A stretch of 53,151 bases of DNA from Stercoripulliclostridium_A sp964480195 (GTDB lineage: Bacteria > Bacillota > Clostridia > Christensenellales > DTU072). Both the position numbers and the translations under genes were made by a program. Position 1 is the stretch's first letter; every line of letters begins with the position of its first letter. Under the pieces are notes generated by a model, which was not told the DNA's origin, made no database searches, and saw only the letters and a program-made list of their open reading frames with translations. Shown here piece after piece: positions 8,254 through 18,579 of the stretch. Location: contig CAYZOJ010000004.1 of assembly GCA_964480195.1 (NCBI GenBank), forward strand, positions 1 to 53,151, written 5' to 3'.

Positions 8254-10446
8254 ATGAAAACAGTCGGGAAAATAGTCAAAATCACCGCGATAGTATTATT
8301 GATTATTGCAATTTTAATAATACTCGCAGGCGTTTTATATGCGATTTTTGCCACAAAAGACGTAAATCTTGATAAAAACGGACTTTTATTGTTTACTAAC
8401 GATTTAGTGCTGTACGACAGCGACGGAAATGAAATCGAATTCGATTCCAAGCTTGTTCGCGCCGTCGAATACGAAGATATTGCCCCTTGTGTCATTGACG
8501 CTTTTGTTGCTCTTGAAGACAAAAGATTTTTTAAGCATAACGGATTGGACTATATCAGAATTGCCGGTGCCGGAATAAATAACATCAAAGCAGGTTATTT
8601 TAAGGAAGGCGGTTCGACGATAACTCAACAGCTTGCAAAAAACGTTGTATTGACCCACGATAAGACTATCGAGCGTAAACTCGAAGAAGCAAAACTCGCT
8701 AAGCAAATTGAATCTCGTTATTCTAAGGAAGAGATAATCACGATGTATCTGAATTCAATATACTTCGGGCATTCCTTATATGGTATTGCTGCCGCGTCGG
8801 AAAGGCTGTTTGAGAAAAAAACAAGCGAGTTAACCGTTGCCGAGTCCGCGTTGCTTGCGGGAATAGTTAAAAATCCGTTAAAGAATTCGCCTCTAAATTC
8901 TGTCGAAAATGCCGTCGAAAGGCGCAATTTAGTATTAAAACTAATGTTTGAACAAGGTTATATATCTGAATCGGAATATGAATCCGCACTCGCCGAAACC
9001 TATTCTCCGCCTCCCGAAAAAGAAAAAAGTTCGATGCGTAACGCCTATCCGTATGCTGTTATCGACGAGGCGTGCGAAATACTCGGCATATCGGAAAAAG
9101 AGCTCATTACGGGCGGATATACGATAAGAACATATTGCAATTCGGAATATCAAGCTCTGTGTGAGAGCATATGCGCAAACGATAATCTAAAAAATTCGAC
9201 GGAAGAAAGAATGCTTTTACTTGCAGACAATAATTCTTTCGGTGTTGTCGCATATTGTTCGGGAATAGCCGATTCGCCGTTCGATTTCAGACGCCAGCCG
9301 GCGTCGGTTATTAAGCCGATAATCGCATATGCGCCGGCAATAGAACTCGGCTATATCGCGCCAGGGTCCCCTATCCTTGACGAAAGGTGCGATTTTGACG
9401 GTTATTCGCCTCAAAACTACAAAAATCGTTATGCGGGTTGGATTACGGCGAGAGAGGCTTTAATTAACTCTTCGAACGTTCCCGCAGTTAAACTTATGCA
9501 AAAAGTCGGAGTTAAGAATGCTGTAACCGTTGCCGAAAAGTTCGGATTGACTTTTGACTCAAACGACGGTTTGGCTTCGGCTCTCGGCGGAATGACGTAC
9601 GGGGTAACGCCTATTGAAATAACCCGTGCGTATTGTTCGCTTGCAAACGGCGGATCGAGCTCTGCACTCACATTTATTTCGTCAATTATAGATTCGGACG
9701 GCAGAATCGTTTATAGTCATACGCCCGCTCTCCGTCGGGCGGTGAGCGAAGAAACCGCTTATCTTGTAACGGATATGTTAAAAGACTGTGCGCGTTACGG
9801 AACAGCTAAAAAGCTTGCAAAATTCGATTACGAGCTTTGCGCCAAGACTGGTACGAACGGTACTGCCGACGGCAACTCAGATGCTTGGTGCTTAAGTTAT
9901 ACGTCGAATTATTCGTTGTGCGTTTGGTACGGAGCATTGAACGGTGCGCATATGAACAGTAATGTAACCGGCGGTTCTTATCCGGCAATGGCTTCTAAGT
10001 ACGTTTGGGAGAACATCGCTATTTCCGATAATTTTAACGTGCCAAACGGGATTATATCTGCAGATATCGACACATATGCAAGAAATAATTCTCATATTAT
10101 GACCCTTGCAAGCGAAAGTACTCCCGATTATTATAGGAAAACCGAGTTAATGAACGTTAAATTTACACCCGCCTATTCCGATTATTTCGACGACGCGCTT
10201 CCACACGATTTTAGCGTAAAATGCGCAGATAACGAGATAATTATTTCGTTAACGGCAAGCGACAGATTTATATATAAGATTTACGAACGCACCGACGGCG
10301 TCGTTGCAGATATACAAAAAGGTGTCGGACTTACGGAATTAGCCCTGCCGACGTCTTTCGGATTGAAGAGTTATGTTGTAGCGGCGTATACGACCGACGG
10401 TATAAAAGTAGCCGAATCGAATCCGAGATATATAATAGTCTGGTAA
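8254..10446 (+). CDS. Class A penicillin-binding protein (transglycosylase/transpeptidase)
   Basis: Bifunctional peptidoglycan synthase, 730 residues. A short cytoplasmic tail and one membrane anchor (about 10-32) precede a GT51 domain with catalytic E88 in EDKRFF and GGSTITQQLAKN (119-130). The transpeptidase has the nucleophile S351 in SVIK (351-354), SSN (406-408) and KTGT (531-534). The residues before the nucleophile (RQPAS) differ from the usual PGS context. A C-terminal tail of about 150 residues is of unknown role. The plus orientation and sigma-E-like promoter suggest a part in spore cortex or mother-cell wall synthesis, which is inference. Its stop abuts the stop of thiI with no base between. 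Confidence 0.93.
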   Translation: MKTVGKIVKITAIVLLIIAILIILAGVLYAIFATKDVNLDKNGLLLFTNDLVLYDSDGNEIEFDSKLVRAVEYEDIAPCVIDAFVALEDKRFFKHNGLDYIRIAGAGINNIKAGYFKEGGSTITQQLAKNVVLTHDKTIERKLEEAKLAKQIESRYSKEEIITMYLNSIYFGHSLYGIAAASERLFEKKTSELTVAESALLAGIVKNPLKNSPLNSVENAVERRNLVLKLMFEQGYISESEYESALAETYSPPPEKEKSSMRNAYPYAVIDEACEILGISEKELITGGYTIRTYCNSEYQALCESICANDNLKNSTEERMLLLADNNSFGVVAYCSGIADSPFDFRRQPASVIKPIIAYAPAIELGYIAPGSPILDERCDFDGYSPQNYKNRYAGWITAREALINSSNVPAVKLMQKVGVKNAVTVAEKFGLTFDSNDGLASALGGMTYGVTPIEITRAYCSLANGGSSSALTFISSIIDSDGRIVYSHTPALRRAVSEETAYLVTDMLKDCARYGTAKKLAKFDYELCAKTGTNGTADGNSDAWCLSYTSNYSLCVWYGALNGAHMNSNVTGGSYPAMASKYVWENIAISDNFNVPNGIISADIDTYARNNSHIMTLASESTPDYYRKTELMNVKFTPAYSDYFDDALPHDFSVKCADNEIIISLTASDRFIYKIYERTDGVVADIQKGVGLTELALPTSFGLKSYVVAAYTTDGIKVAESNPRYIIVW

Positions 10447-11622
10447 CTAATCGTTTGGCGAAATAATTACAGTTTCGGTGTTTTGAACGGCAGTATCAAT
10501 CAACGTTTGCACGTCGAGTCTTGTTTCGTATTCGATTGCATCGGACAATTTGGGTTTAATAACCGGATTCTTAGGCAGGAATACGGTGCAACAGTCTTCG
10601 TACGGGCGAATGCTTATATCGAAAGTGTCGATTTTGTTTGCGATGTCGATAATTTCGTATTTATCCGAGCCGATTAACGGACGATACACGGGAAGCGTTA
10701 CCACTGAATTGGTTACGATAATGCTTTGCATGGTTTGGCTGGCGACTTGTCCGAGGCTTTCACCGGTTATAATAGCACCGCAGTTATGTTCTTTTGCAAG
10801 ACGCTCGGCAACGCGCATCATAAAACGACGCATTATCGTAATCATAAAATCTGCCGGGCAATGTTCGTGTATGGCGTATTGAATTTCGGTAAACGGAACG
10901 ACGAAAAGTTTGATTTCTCCGCAATAAGCCGTCAATTTTTTTGCGAGATCTTTTACTTTTTGCAAAGCGAGTTCCGACGTATAGGGGAAACTGTGGAAGT
11001 GTATGCCATAAAGCTTTATTCCGCGTTTTGCCATAAGCCAGCCGGCGACGGGACTGTCGATACCGCCTGAAAGAAGTAACATACCGTTGCCGGAACATCC
11101 TGTCGGAAGTCCTTGCGCGCCCATGATTTTATCGTAGAACAAATAAGAATAGCCGTTTTCGCGGATATCGACAAAGACTTCGAAATCGTAATCGAACAAG
11201 TCGACTTTAAGTTTTCCGCCGGAAGCTTTAAGCATCATACCGCCTATTTTTGCGCCTATTTCGGGTGAAGTCATATAAAAACGTTTGTCCGCACGTTTGA
11301 CGGTAACGCGGAATTTCCCGCTTTTGGGACTGATTTCCGCGGCGACTCGCCCTATTTCTTCGACGTCGGTTTTAAGTTTTACGGTGGGGCTTACACTGTG
11401 TATTCCGAATACCTTTGTTAACGCGTTTATGATGTCGTCCTTATCTTCGGGCGCGAAGTTTTCGATAAAGTATCGACTTTGGGATCGTACGAAGTCGAAT
11501 TTATAAGAACTCAACGCCGTTTTGATGTTTTTTATGAGTAGCGTTTCAAAGTAGTTGCGGTTATCGCCTTTCAAAAAGATTTCGCCGAACCGTATCAGAA
11601 TGCTGTTGTATTCAACTGCCAT
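10447..11622 (-). CDS. thiI: tRNA 4-thiouridine synthase / thiamine sulfurtransferase ThiI
   Basis: Makes s4U8 in tRNA and may supply sulfur for the thiazole of thiamine. Order: ferredoxin-like NFLD and THUMP domains (about 1-165), then an adenylating PP-loop domain with SGGIDS (185-190). There is no C-terminal rhodanese domain, as is usual in Bacillota, so sulfur should be delivered straight from a cysteine desulfurase. That enzyme is the gene immediately upstream, overlapping by 11 bases. AGGAG lies about 10 nt before the ATG. Last gene of the pheST operon, converging on the PBP gene. Confidence 0.94.
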   Translation of the reverse strand: MAVEYNSILIRFGEIFLKGDNRNYFETLLIKNIKTALSSYKFDFVRSQSRYFIENFAPEDKDDIINALTKVFGIHSVSPTVKLKTDVEEIGRVAAEISPKSGKFRVTVKRADKRFYMTSPEIGAKIGGMMLKASGGKLKVDLFDYDFEVFVDIRENGYSYLFYDKIMGAQGLPTGCSGNGMLLLSGGIDSPVAGWLMAKRGIKLYGIHFHSFPYTSELALQKVKDLAKKLTAYCGEIKLFVVPFTEIQYAIHEHCPADFMITIMRRFMMRVAERLAKEHNCGAIITGESLGQVASQTMQSIIVTNSVVTLPVYRPLIGSDKYEIIDIANKIDTFDISIRPYEDCCTVFLPKNPVIKPKLSDAIEYETRLDVQTLIDTAVQNTETVIISPND

Positions 11623-12739
11623 ATTTGGATAACTCCTTATATAGTTTCATATATGTATTTGTAAATTGTTCCGCTTCTTCGACTGTATTGTCGATAAACA
11701 AGCTTATACGAGTAACTCCGTCGATGTATTTGCCTTTAAGTCCGAGCCCTTCGGCGACGCGTCGAGACGCTTTGTTTGAAGAGCACGCGCTTCCCGTACC
11801 TACGAGTATCCCTTCGCGTTCGAGTGCGTGTTGCATAACTTCTCCGCGCACTTTAGGGGTGCTGAAAGTAACTATATACGGCGAAGAATTCATATCGGAT
11901 AGCACTTTTACGTCCGGAATTTCTTTGAGCATATCGAATATACGCGCGCGAATGTCGTTTAGTTTCTCGTGAGTTGCTTTAAGAGTCGAATAACGCGTTT
12001 CGACGGCTGTTTTGAATGCCATTATCGCGGGAGTATTTTCGGTTGACGAGCGTATTCCGCCTTCTTGTCCGCCTCCGAATACGATCGGCGAGAGATTTAT
12101 ATTTTTTGCCGTGTACAACGCGCCTAAGCCTTTGGGGGCACCTATTTTATGCGCACTCATCGAATACAAATCGACTTTTGTCGCGCGTAAATTTATTTCT
12201 ATCTTGCCGAATGCTTGAACTCCGTCGCTGTGGAATGTCGCTTTAGGCGCGATTTCTTTGGTTAATGCGGAAAGTTTTGCGATATCGTTGATTGCTCCCG
12301 TTTCGTTACTGACGTGAATTATCGAAACGAGCGTCGTATCCGGTGTTAAAAGCGCACGGAAGCCGTTCTCGTCCACGGTTCCGGTTTCGGTAACCGGTGC
12401 TAAAACAACGTCGTAACCGCGTTGCTTTAATTCCATTGCCGTGTAATAAACGGCGGAGTGTTCGGCTGCAGAAATGATAACCCTACCGCCTTTTAGTTTT
12501 TTGGAGCCGAGCAATGCGAGGTTGTCGCTTTCGGTTCCGCCGGCGGTAAAATATATTTTGCCGTCCGCGTGCAGTTTTTTGAGTATTGTAGCTCTTGCCG
12601 ATTCGAGATCTTGCTTTGCGGATAAACCTTCGTGATACATCGACGACGGGTTAAAGTATTTACCCGTCATATACTCGGTTGCGATGCGCACGCTTTCTTC
12701 GGTGCATTTAGTTGTGCTTGCGTTGTCGAAATATATCAT
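11612..12739 (-). CDS. Cysteine desulfurase (NifS/IscS family)
   Basis: PLP enzyme releasing sulfur from cysteine as a persulfide. PLP lysine K198 lies in SAHKIGAPKG, and the persulfide cysteine C319 in GTGSACSS. The short active-site loop and overlap with thiI indicate the dedicated ThiI partner (NifZ-like role in Bacillus) rather than a general Fe-S cluster enzyme; that assignment is inference. At 375 residues it is normal length. It begins 7 bases after the mutS2 stop with only a weak ribosome site, suggesting coupled translation. Confidence 0.92.
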   Translation of the reverse strand: MIYFDNASTTKCTEESVRIATEYMTGKYFNPSSMYHEGLSAKQDLESARATILKKLHADGKIYFTAGGTESDNLALLGSKKLKGGRVIISAAEHSAVYYTAMELKQRGYDVVLAPVTETGTVDENGFRALLTPDTTLVSIIHVSNETGAINDIAKLSALTKEIAPKATFHSDGVQAFGKIEINLRATKVDLYSMSAHKIGAPKGLGALYTAKNINLSPIVFGGGQEGGIRSSTENTPAIMAFKTAVETRYSTLKATHEKLNDIRARIFDMLKEIPDVKVLSDMNSSPYIVTFSTPKVRGEVMQHALEREGILVGTGSACSSNKASRRVAEGLGLKGKYIDGVTRISLFIDNTVEEAEQFTNTYMKLYKELSKYGS

Positions 12740-12746
12740 ATTTTAT

Positions 12747-15101
12747 TTATCTTACGAGAGTCGCTATTGTAACACCGCGTTCGCCCTCTCCGTATTTTCC
12801 GTCCCGATATTCTTTGATTGCGGGATGGCGTTTTAGGACGTTGCGGACGGTTTCGCGGAGCTTGCCGGTTCCGTAACCGTGAACTATGCGGATTTCATTT
12901 ACTCCTGCCATGATTGCTTTGTCGATGTACGCTTCGAGGTTATGTCGAGCTTCTTCCGAGGTCTGTCCGATTAGCAATATTTCGGGGCTGAAAGCCTCGT
13001 TTCTCAACACGTGCGCAGTCGGCTTGACGTCGGGTTTGACGTCTTTCTTTTTTGTTTTTAGCTTTACAAGATCGTCGAGCTTGAAGTTTGAAGTCAAGCG
13101 TCCCAAACGTATTGTAGCCGAATTTTTAGTATAGTTAATATTAGATACTTCGCCTTCGGCTTTAAGAGGCTTTACGAGAACGGTATCACCGACTTTGATT
13201 TCGCCGTCGGCTTCTTCGCCGAATCCTTCGAATTCATTATCTTCGAGAACCACGTACTTTTCTAAGGATTTGCGTAGTTTTCTTGCTTTGAATAAGTTTT
13301 CTTCGGTGGGGGTATCGAGTATTTCGCGAAGTGCATTTATGATTTCGTTCGCTTCGGTCATTGCTTCTTCGACCAAGCGTTTGGTTTCGCGACGTACGTT
13401 GTCGTTAAGTTTTTCGCGTTGGGCATATAACCTGTCGCGTTCTCGTTCGACGTTCTTTTGCATTTCCGATGCGACTTTAAGGGCTTCGGCGGTTTTCTGT
13501 TCGTTTTCCTGCGCGTTGCGACGGGCTATTTCGAGAGATTGAAGGACGTTTTCAAATTCGAGTTTGCCCTCTTGAATACCCGCTCTTGCCGAATCTATGA
13601 TTTCGGGTTTAAGCCCTAACTTTTTGGCTATCAACAATGCGTTCGAAGCTCCGGGCGTTCCTACAATCAACTTGTATGTCGGGTTATAAGTTACGGGATC
13701 AAAGTCCATACTTGCGTTTTCGCAACGCTCTGTAACGACGGCGTATTCTTTTAACTCGTTATAGTGTGTGGTTATTACGGCTTTCGCACCGCTCTCCTTA
13801 AGATATGCCGAGATCGCCGTAGCGAGGCTTGCGCCTTCCGTCGGGTCTGTTCCCGCTCCGAGTTCGTCTAACAGAACAAGAGAATCCGGAGTGAGATTGT
13901 CTACGATATGTACGATATTTGCTATATGTGAAGAGAAAGTCGAAAGATTTTGTTCGATGCTTTGTTCGTCGCCGATATCGCAGAACACGTTGTTAAATAC
14001 GGAAAGTTCGGCTTCTCTTGCGGGAACGTATAAACCGCTTGCACACATCAATGTGAGTAACCCCGTAAGTTTAAGTGAAACGGTCTTACCGCCGGTGTTG
14101 GGACCCGTTATAAAGAGCAAATCGAAATCCTGACCGAGTCTTATATCCGTCGGAACGACTTTATCTTTGTTAATCAAAGGGTGTCTTCCGTGATCTATAC
14201 GAATAATTCCCTTATCGTTAACGGTGGGCAATACGGATTCGGTGGCATTTGCGTAATATGCTTTTGCGAAAATTACGTCGAGGCGCACTATTATATCGAA
14301 CGTACGCTTAATGCTTTCCGCACTCATACTGACTTTTAACGTAAATGCGCGTAAAATGCGTTCGATTTCCGCTTGTTCTTCCAAAAGATAGGTTTTTAAC
14401 GTATTATTGAGTTCGACTATCGCCATCGGTTCGACGTAAATTGTCTGCCCCGACGCGCTCTGGTCGTGAATAAGCCCGGGCACAGCACTGCGATACTCCG
14501 CCTTGACGGGTATGACGTATCTGTCACCGCGAACGGTTACGATATTGTCTTGCAAAATTTTTGCGTACTGAGCTGACGTCGTAAACGCGTAGAGTTTGGT
14601 TTTGATCTGATCTCCCGTGCGTTTTATCTTGTTTCGAATGGAAGCGAGTGCCGGCGATGCGTGGTCGTGCATTTCTGTATCCGAAATAATGGCGCGATCT
14701 ATTTCCTCTGCCAAAGCAGTGTCCGTGTAAATGGCGCTGGCTATGGATTTGATTGCCGTCAAATCGTCATCGGGAATTTGGGCGATGGAATACTTAACAG
14801 AGCTTGCGACACGCAACATTCGGCTTACACGCAAAAGCTCGCCCATCGTGAGTACGCTCATCACTTCGGCTTTATCGAGGACGTTGCTTATGTCGTCGAA
14901 AGCGAAACTGATGTTCGTCGCGTATTCGAAAGCAATCTTGTCTGCTTCGTATACTTCGCGGAGCAGTTCACGTATGTACGTAACGTTTGTAAACGGACGT
15001 ATAGCCCTTACTGCCTCTCTCGCAGGTTCCGAGGAGGCGTAAGTGGCTATTGAGTCAAGTATTTTATAAAATTCGAGAGATTTTAATGTCTTTTCTTCCA
15101 T
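12747..15101 (-). CDS. mutS2: MutS2 ribosome rescue / anti-recombination ATPase
   Basis: MutS-family ATPase without mismatch-binding domain, 784 residues. Walker A is GPNTGGKT (333-340), with LLDELGAGTDP as Walker B and signature, then a long coiled coil and a C-terminal Smr nuclease domain with HGYGTG (741-746). Bacillus MutS2 splits collided ribosomes; other members suppress recombination. Both roles are family knowledge, not seen here. It begins 4 bases after pheT with no clear Shine-Dalgarno, so translational coupling is likely. Company with pheST fits a translation-quality function. Confidence 0.95.
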   Translation of the reverse strand: MEEKTLKSLEFYKILDSIATYASSEPAREAVRAIRPFTNVTYIRELLREVYEADKIAFEYATNISFAFDDISNVLDKAEVMSVLTMGELLRVSRMLRVASSVKYSIAQIPDDDLTAIKSIASAIYTDTALAEEIDRAIISDTEMHDHASPALASIRNKIKRTGDQIKTKLYAFTTSAQYAKILQDNIVTVRGDRYVIPVKAEYRSAVPGLIHDQSASGQTIYVEPMAIVELNNTLKTYLLEEQAEIERILRAFTLKVSMSAESIKRTFDIIVRLDVIFAKAYYANATESVLPTVNDKGIIRIDHGRHPLINKDKVVPTDIRLGQDFDLLFITGPNTGGKTVSLKLTGLLTLMCASGLYVPAREAELSVFNNVFCDIGDEQSIEQNLSTFSSHIANIVHIVDNLTPDSLVLLDELGAGTDPTEGASLATAISAYLKESGAKAVITTHYNELKEYAVVTERCENASMDFDPVTYNPTYKLIVGTPGASNALLIAKKLGLKPEIIDSARAGIQEGKLEFENVLQSLEIARRNAQENEQKTAEALKVASEMQKNVERERDRLYAQREKLNDNVRRETKRLVEEAMTEANEIINALREILDTPTEENLFKARKLRKSLEKYVVLEDNEFEGFGEEADGEIKVGDTVLVKPLKAEGEVSNINYTKNSATIRLGRLTSNFKLDDLVKLKTKKKDVKPDVKPTAHVLRNEAFSPEILLIGQTSEEARHNLEAYIDKAIMAGVNEIRIVHGYGTGKLRETVRNVLKRHPAIKEYRDGKYGEGERGVTIATLVR

Positions 15102-15105
15102 TATA

Positions 15106-17508
15106 TTAACGTAGCGTTATGCCGAATCGCTCGTTTAGCGTTGTGAGTATGGCAGCGATTTCGGCGTTGACCTCGTCGTCTTTAAGAGTGCGCTCCATAC
15201 TTTGGAACGTAAGCTTTACTGCGACGCTCTTTTTGTTAAGTTCTGCGAGCCTGCCACCCGTGTATACGTCGAATACGCGTGCTTCTACAGGTAAATTTAA
15301 AGTGGAATCTTTAATTGTTGCGAGGAGCGTGCTTGCTTCGAGTTTGATGTCGCATACCAATGCCAAGTCGCGTTCCATTGCCGGGAACTTGGAAACGACT
15401 TTGAACGAATCGAAGTTCGACGCGTTATCTTCGAGGTACTCTTCGTCGAGTTCCGCAATATACATACGTTTGTCGACGCCGTATTCCGTGCCGACGACTT
15501 CGCTGACTTCGCCGAGGTATCCGATACGCGTGCCGTCATCTGCTATGATTTCCGCGGTGCGCGTCGGGTGCATATACGGGAGAACGGTTGCTTTGTATGT
15601 TGCGTTAATGCGCAATATGCTAAGTAAATCTTCGACGATAGCTTTCAAGCGATAGAAATTCTCTTTTTCGCCGTAAGCACCTATTGCCAATTTATTCTTT
15701 TCGACGGGAAGTTCACTTAAAGGTAATTCTTTTGCGATATACGTTTTTGCGACTTCAAAGAATCTTCCGTATTTATTCCCGCGTAAATAGTTGGTGGCTA
15801 TCGTTTTAATCATACTGTGAGCGAGAGTCGTACGCATTACGCTATAATCCTCACCTAAAGGGCTTAAAAGGCGTATGCAGTTTCTAAGTTCGCTGTCGGC
15901 GGGTAAATGCAGAGTATCCCAGGCTTTGGGGCTTATAAACGAATAAGTTACTATTTCGTATGCTCCTTTACCTATCAACAGATTCTTGATTTTGTCAGCG
16001 GCAAGTTGTTTTTTGTTTTTACCGCCTGCTACGACTTCGGTATCGGGCAACAACGTGGTAACGATATGATCATAACCGTAAATGCGGATAACCTCTTCCG
16101 CAATGTCGTTTATACCGACCATGTCTTCGCGATATCCGGGGACGACAGTCGAAAGTTTTTCGCCGTCGATTGTGGTTTCGAGTGTGAGAGAATTGAGTAT
16201 TTCCGCGATTCGTTCAGCGGGAACGGATACGCCCAAAATGTTTTCGATATCTTTTGCCGTGTAAACAATGGTCTTAATTTCGGGTTTTATCGGGAAATTG
16301 TCGATTGTTCCGTATACGGGAGTTCCCCAGCCGTTTGCGACAATCATTCCTATTGCTTTTTGCATACCGTAAACTTGCGACGCATAGTCGACGCCCTTTT
16401 CAAATCTTGCGGACGAATCGGAGCGAAGCCCTAAGGAACGCGACGTTCTTCTTACGTTATCGCGCGCAAATCTTGCGCTTTCAAAAACGATAGTCGTAGT
16501 ATCGGGCATTACGGAGTAGTCCTTTCCTCCCATAACGCCGGCGATTGCCATAGGCTCGTTTGCGTTTGCGATTACGAGGTTATCTTGGGTTAAAGTATAG
16601 GTTTTTCCGTCGAGGGCAGTGATTTTTTCATCTTTTTCGGCTCTGCGCACGACGATTTTATTACCGGCGATAGCGCGCAAATCGAACGCGTGCATAGGTT
16701 GACCTATCTCCATAAGAACATAGTTTGTTATGTCGACGATGTTGTTTATAGGTCTTAAGCCCACTGCTTTAAGACGACGTTTGATATAGTCGGGAGAGTC
16801 GGTGATTTTGACGTCTTTAACCATTGTCGCCATATAACGAGGGCAAAGGTCGGATGCGAGATTTTCGACGGTTAAATCCTCTAAATTCTGTACGTTGCCG
16901 TCGAGTGTCGCGTAATCTTCGGGCATATGAAGCTTTTCGCCGGTAACGGCGGCTACTTCTCTTGCAATTCCGAGAATGCCGTTTGCGTCCATGCGGTTTG
17001 CGGTAACGCCGATATCGAGTATGGTGTCGTCGGTGCCGACAACTTCGTTAATATCCTTGCCTACAGGCGTCCCGGGAAGTAAACGCAAAACGTGATCTTC
17101 GCCGGCTCCCGGATAATCCGCTTCTGTCAAATTAAGTTCTTCGCCACCGCAGAACATTCCGTCGGAATGAACGCCTCTCAATTCGCCTGCGTGTATGGTC
17201 TTGCCCGAAGCGAGTTTTGCGCCTTCGAGCGCTACCGGTACGATATCGCCCGCGACGAGGTCTACGTTATTGGTAACGATTGTTTTGGGAGTACCGTCGT
17301 TGACGTCGATGGTGCAAACGACGAGTTTATTTGCGTTGGGATGCTTTTCGACCGCAGTAATAAGTGCGGAAACAACTCCTTGTACGAGGTCTTTTTGTTC
17401 GGTTACGCCCTCGATTTCAAAACCGCAGGATACGAGTTTATTCGCGAGTTCGGTGGTAGAAAGTTTTACGTCTACAAAATCTTTTAGCCATTTTACGGGT
17501 ACTAACAT
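15106..17508 (-). CDS. pheT: Phenylalanyl-tRNA synthetase beta subunit
   Basis: Beta chain of the alpha2-beta2 enzyme that charges tRNA-Phe. At 800 residues it has the full set of domains: N-terminal tRNA-binding OB domain (about 40-150), B3/B4 editing domain, B5 domain, catalytic-like core and the C-terminal ferredoxin-fold anticodon-binding domain. A textbook AGGAGGT ribosome site precedes the ATG and overlaps the end of pheS. Directly downstream of pheS in the same operon. Confidence 0.97.
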   Translation of the reverse strand: MLVPVKWLKDFVDVKLSTTELANKLVSCGFEIEGVTEQKDLVQGVVSALITAVEKHPNANKLVVCTIDVNDGTPKTIVTNNVDLVAGDIVPVALEGAKLASGKTIHAGELRGVHSDGMFCGGEELNLTEADYPGAGEDHVLRLLPGTPVGKDINEVVGTDDTILDIGVTANRMDANGILGIAREVAAVTGEKLHMPEDYATLDGNVQNLEDLTVENLASDLCPRYMATMVKDVKITDSPDYIKRRLKAVGLRPINNIVDITNYVLMEIGQPMHAFDLRAIAGNKIVVRRAEKDEKITALDGKTYTLTQDNLVIANANEPMAIAGVMGGKDYSVMPDTTTIVFESARFARDNVRRTSRSLGLRSDSSARFEKGVDYASQVYGMQKAIGMIVANGWGTPVYGTIDNFPIKPEIKTIVYTAKDIENILGVSVPAERIAEILNSLTLETTIDGEKLSTVVPGYREDMVGINDIAEEVIRIYGYDHIVTTLLPDTEVVAGGKNKKQLAADKIKNLLIGKGAYEIVTYSFISPKAWDTLHLPADSELRNCIRLLSPLGEDYSVMRTTLAHSMIKTIATNYLRGNKYGRFFEVAKTYIAKELPLSELPVEKNKLAIGAYGEKENFYRLKAIVEDLLSILRINATYKATVLPYMHPTRTAEIIADDGTRIGYLGEVSEVVGTEYGVDKRMYIAELDEEYLEDNASNFDSFKVVSKFPAMERDLALVCDIKLEASTLLATIKDSTLNLPVEARVFDVYTGGRLAELNKKSVAVKLTFQSMERTLKDDEVNAEIAAILTTLNERFGITLR

Positions 17509-17520
17509 TATCTTGACCTC

Positions 17521-18549
17521 CTATTTGAATTGTTTCGAGTAACGCACGTCGTTATCGAACAGCAGGCGCATATCCGGGATTGCGTACTTTATCATCGTAG
17601 CTCTTTCGATACCCATACCGAAAGCCAATCCGCTGTATTCGTGAGGATCGATTCCGCACATTTCGAGGACTGCGGGGTTGACTACGCCCGCGCCGAGTAT
17701 TTCGATCCAACCGGTGCCCTTGCAAAGTCTGCAACCTTTTCCTCCGCACATAGCGCAACTGAGGTCAACTTCGACACTGGGTTCGGTGAACGGGAAGTAC
17801 GACGGACGGAATCTTACTTTTGTGGAAGGATTGAAGAATTTTTTGGCAAATTCTTCGAGAATACCCTTCAAATCGGCAAGAGTAACGTGTTTATCAATGA
17901 CCAAACCTTCCATTTGTTGGAACATCGGGCTGTGAGTCGCGTCGTCGTCGGGGCGGTATACTTTACCGGGGCATACTATTCTGATGGGCGGTTTTTGCAC
18001 TTCCATGGTGCGAGCTTGAACACAAGAAGTCTGCGTTCTCAAAAGTATTTCGGGATTGATGTAGAAACTATCCGCAAAATCTCTCGCGGGGTGATCTGAG
18101 GGAATGTTCAACAGTTCAAAATTGTATTTTGCATATTCGATTTCGGGACCGTCTGCGACGCTAAAGCCCATACCGCAGAAAATATCGAGAAGTTCGTTTT
18201 TTACGATGGTGAGCGGATGGAGCGCGCCTTGTTCCGCGTCGGGTATCGAGAGAGTTACGTCGAGAGCTTCTTGAGCTTCCCTGTTGAGTCTTTCGCGTTC
18301 TCTGACTGCGGTTTCCGCTTTATACAAAGCTTCTTCCATTTTAATACGGACGTCGTTGATAAGCTTTCCGACGGCGGGTTTTTCTTCTTTCGGAACGTCT
18401 TTAAGTTGCTTGAGCAATGCGGTTACTTCACCGCTTTTACCGAGGTATTTAACTCTCAAATCGTTCAATTCGGAAGAATATTGGGCAAGAGCGATGGATT
18501 CGAGCCCTTGTTCGACGATATGGTCGATGATTTCTTTAATCAATATCAT
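17521..18549 (-). CDS. pheS: Phenylalanyl-tRNA synthetase alpha subunit
   Basis: Catalytic class II synthetase subunit, 342 residues, with an N-terminal coiled coil (about 1-90) and core motifs including the motif 2 region around PGKVYRPDDDATHSP and the C-terminal GMGIERATMIKY motif 3. GGAG lies about 8 nt upstream of the ATG. The leader between promoter and start is only about 24 nt, so the tRNA-sensing T-box leader common in front of Bacillota synthetase genes is absent. First gene of pheS-pheT-mutS2-cysteine desulfurase-thiI. Confidence 0.97.
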   Translation of the reverse strand: MILIKEIIDHIVEQGLESIALAQYSSELNDLRVKYLGKSGEVTALLKQLKDVPKEEKPAVGKLINDVRIKMEEALYKAETAVRERERLNREAQEALDVTLSIPDAEQGALHPLTIVKNELLDIFCGMGFSVADGPEIEYAKYNFELLNIPSDHPARDFADSFYINPEILLRTQTSCVQARTMEVQKPPIRIVCPGKVYRPDDDATHSPMFQQMEGLVIDKHVTLADLKGILEEFAKKFFNPSTKVRFRPSYFPFTEPSVEVDLSCAMCGGKGCRLCKGTGWIEILGAGVVNPAVLEMCGIDPHEYSGLAFGMGIERATMIKYAIPDMRLLFDNDVRYSKQFK

Positions 18550-18579
18550 CTTTCATCTCCTATGTTGGTTATGCAAACA

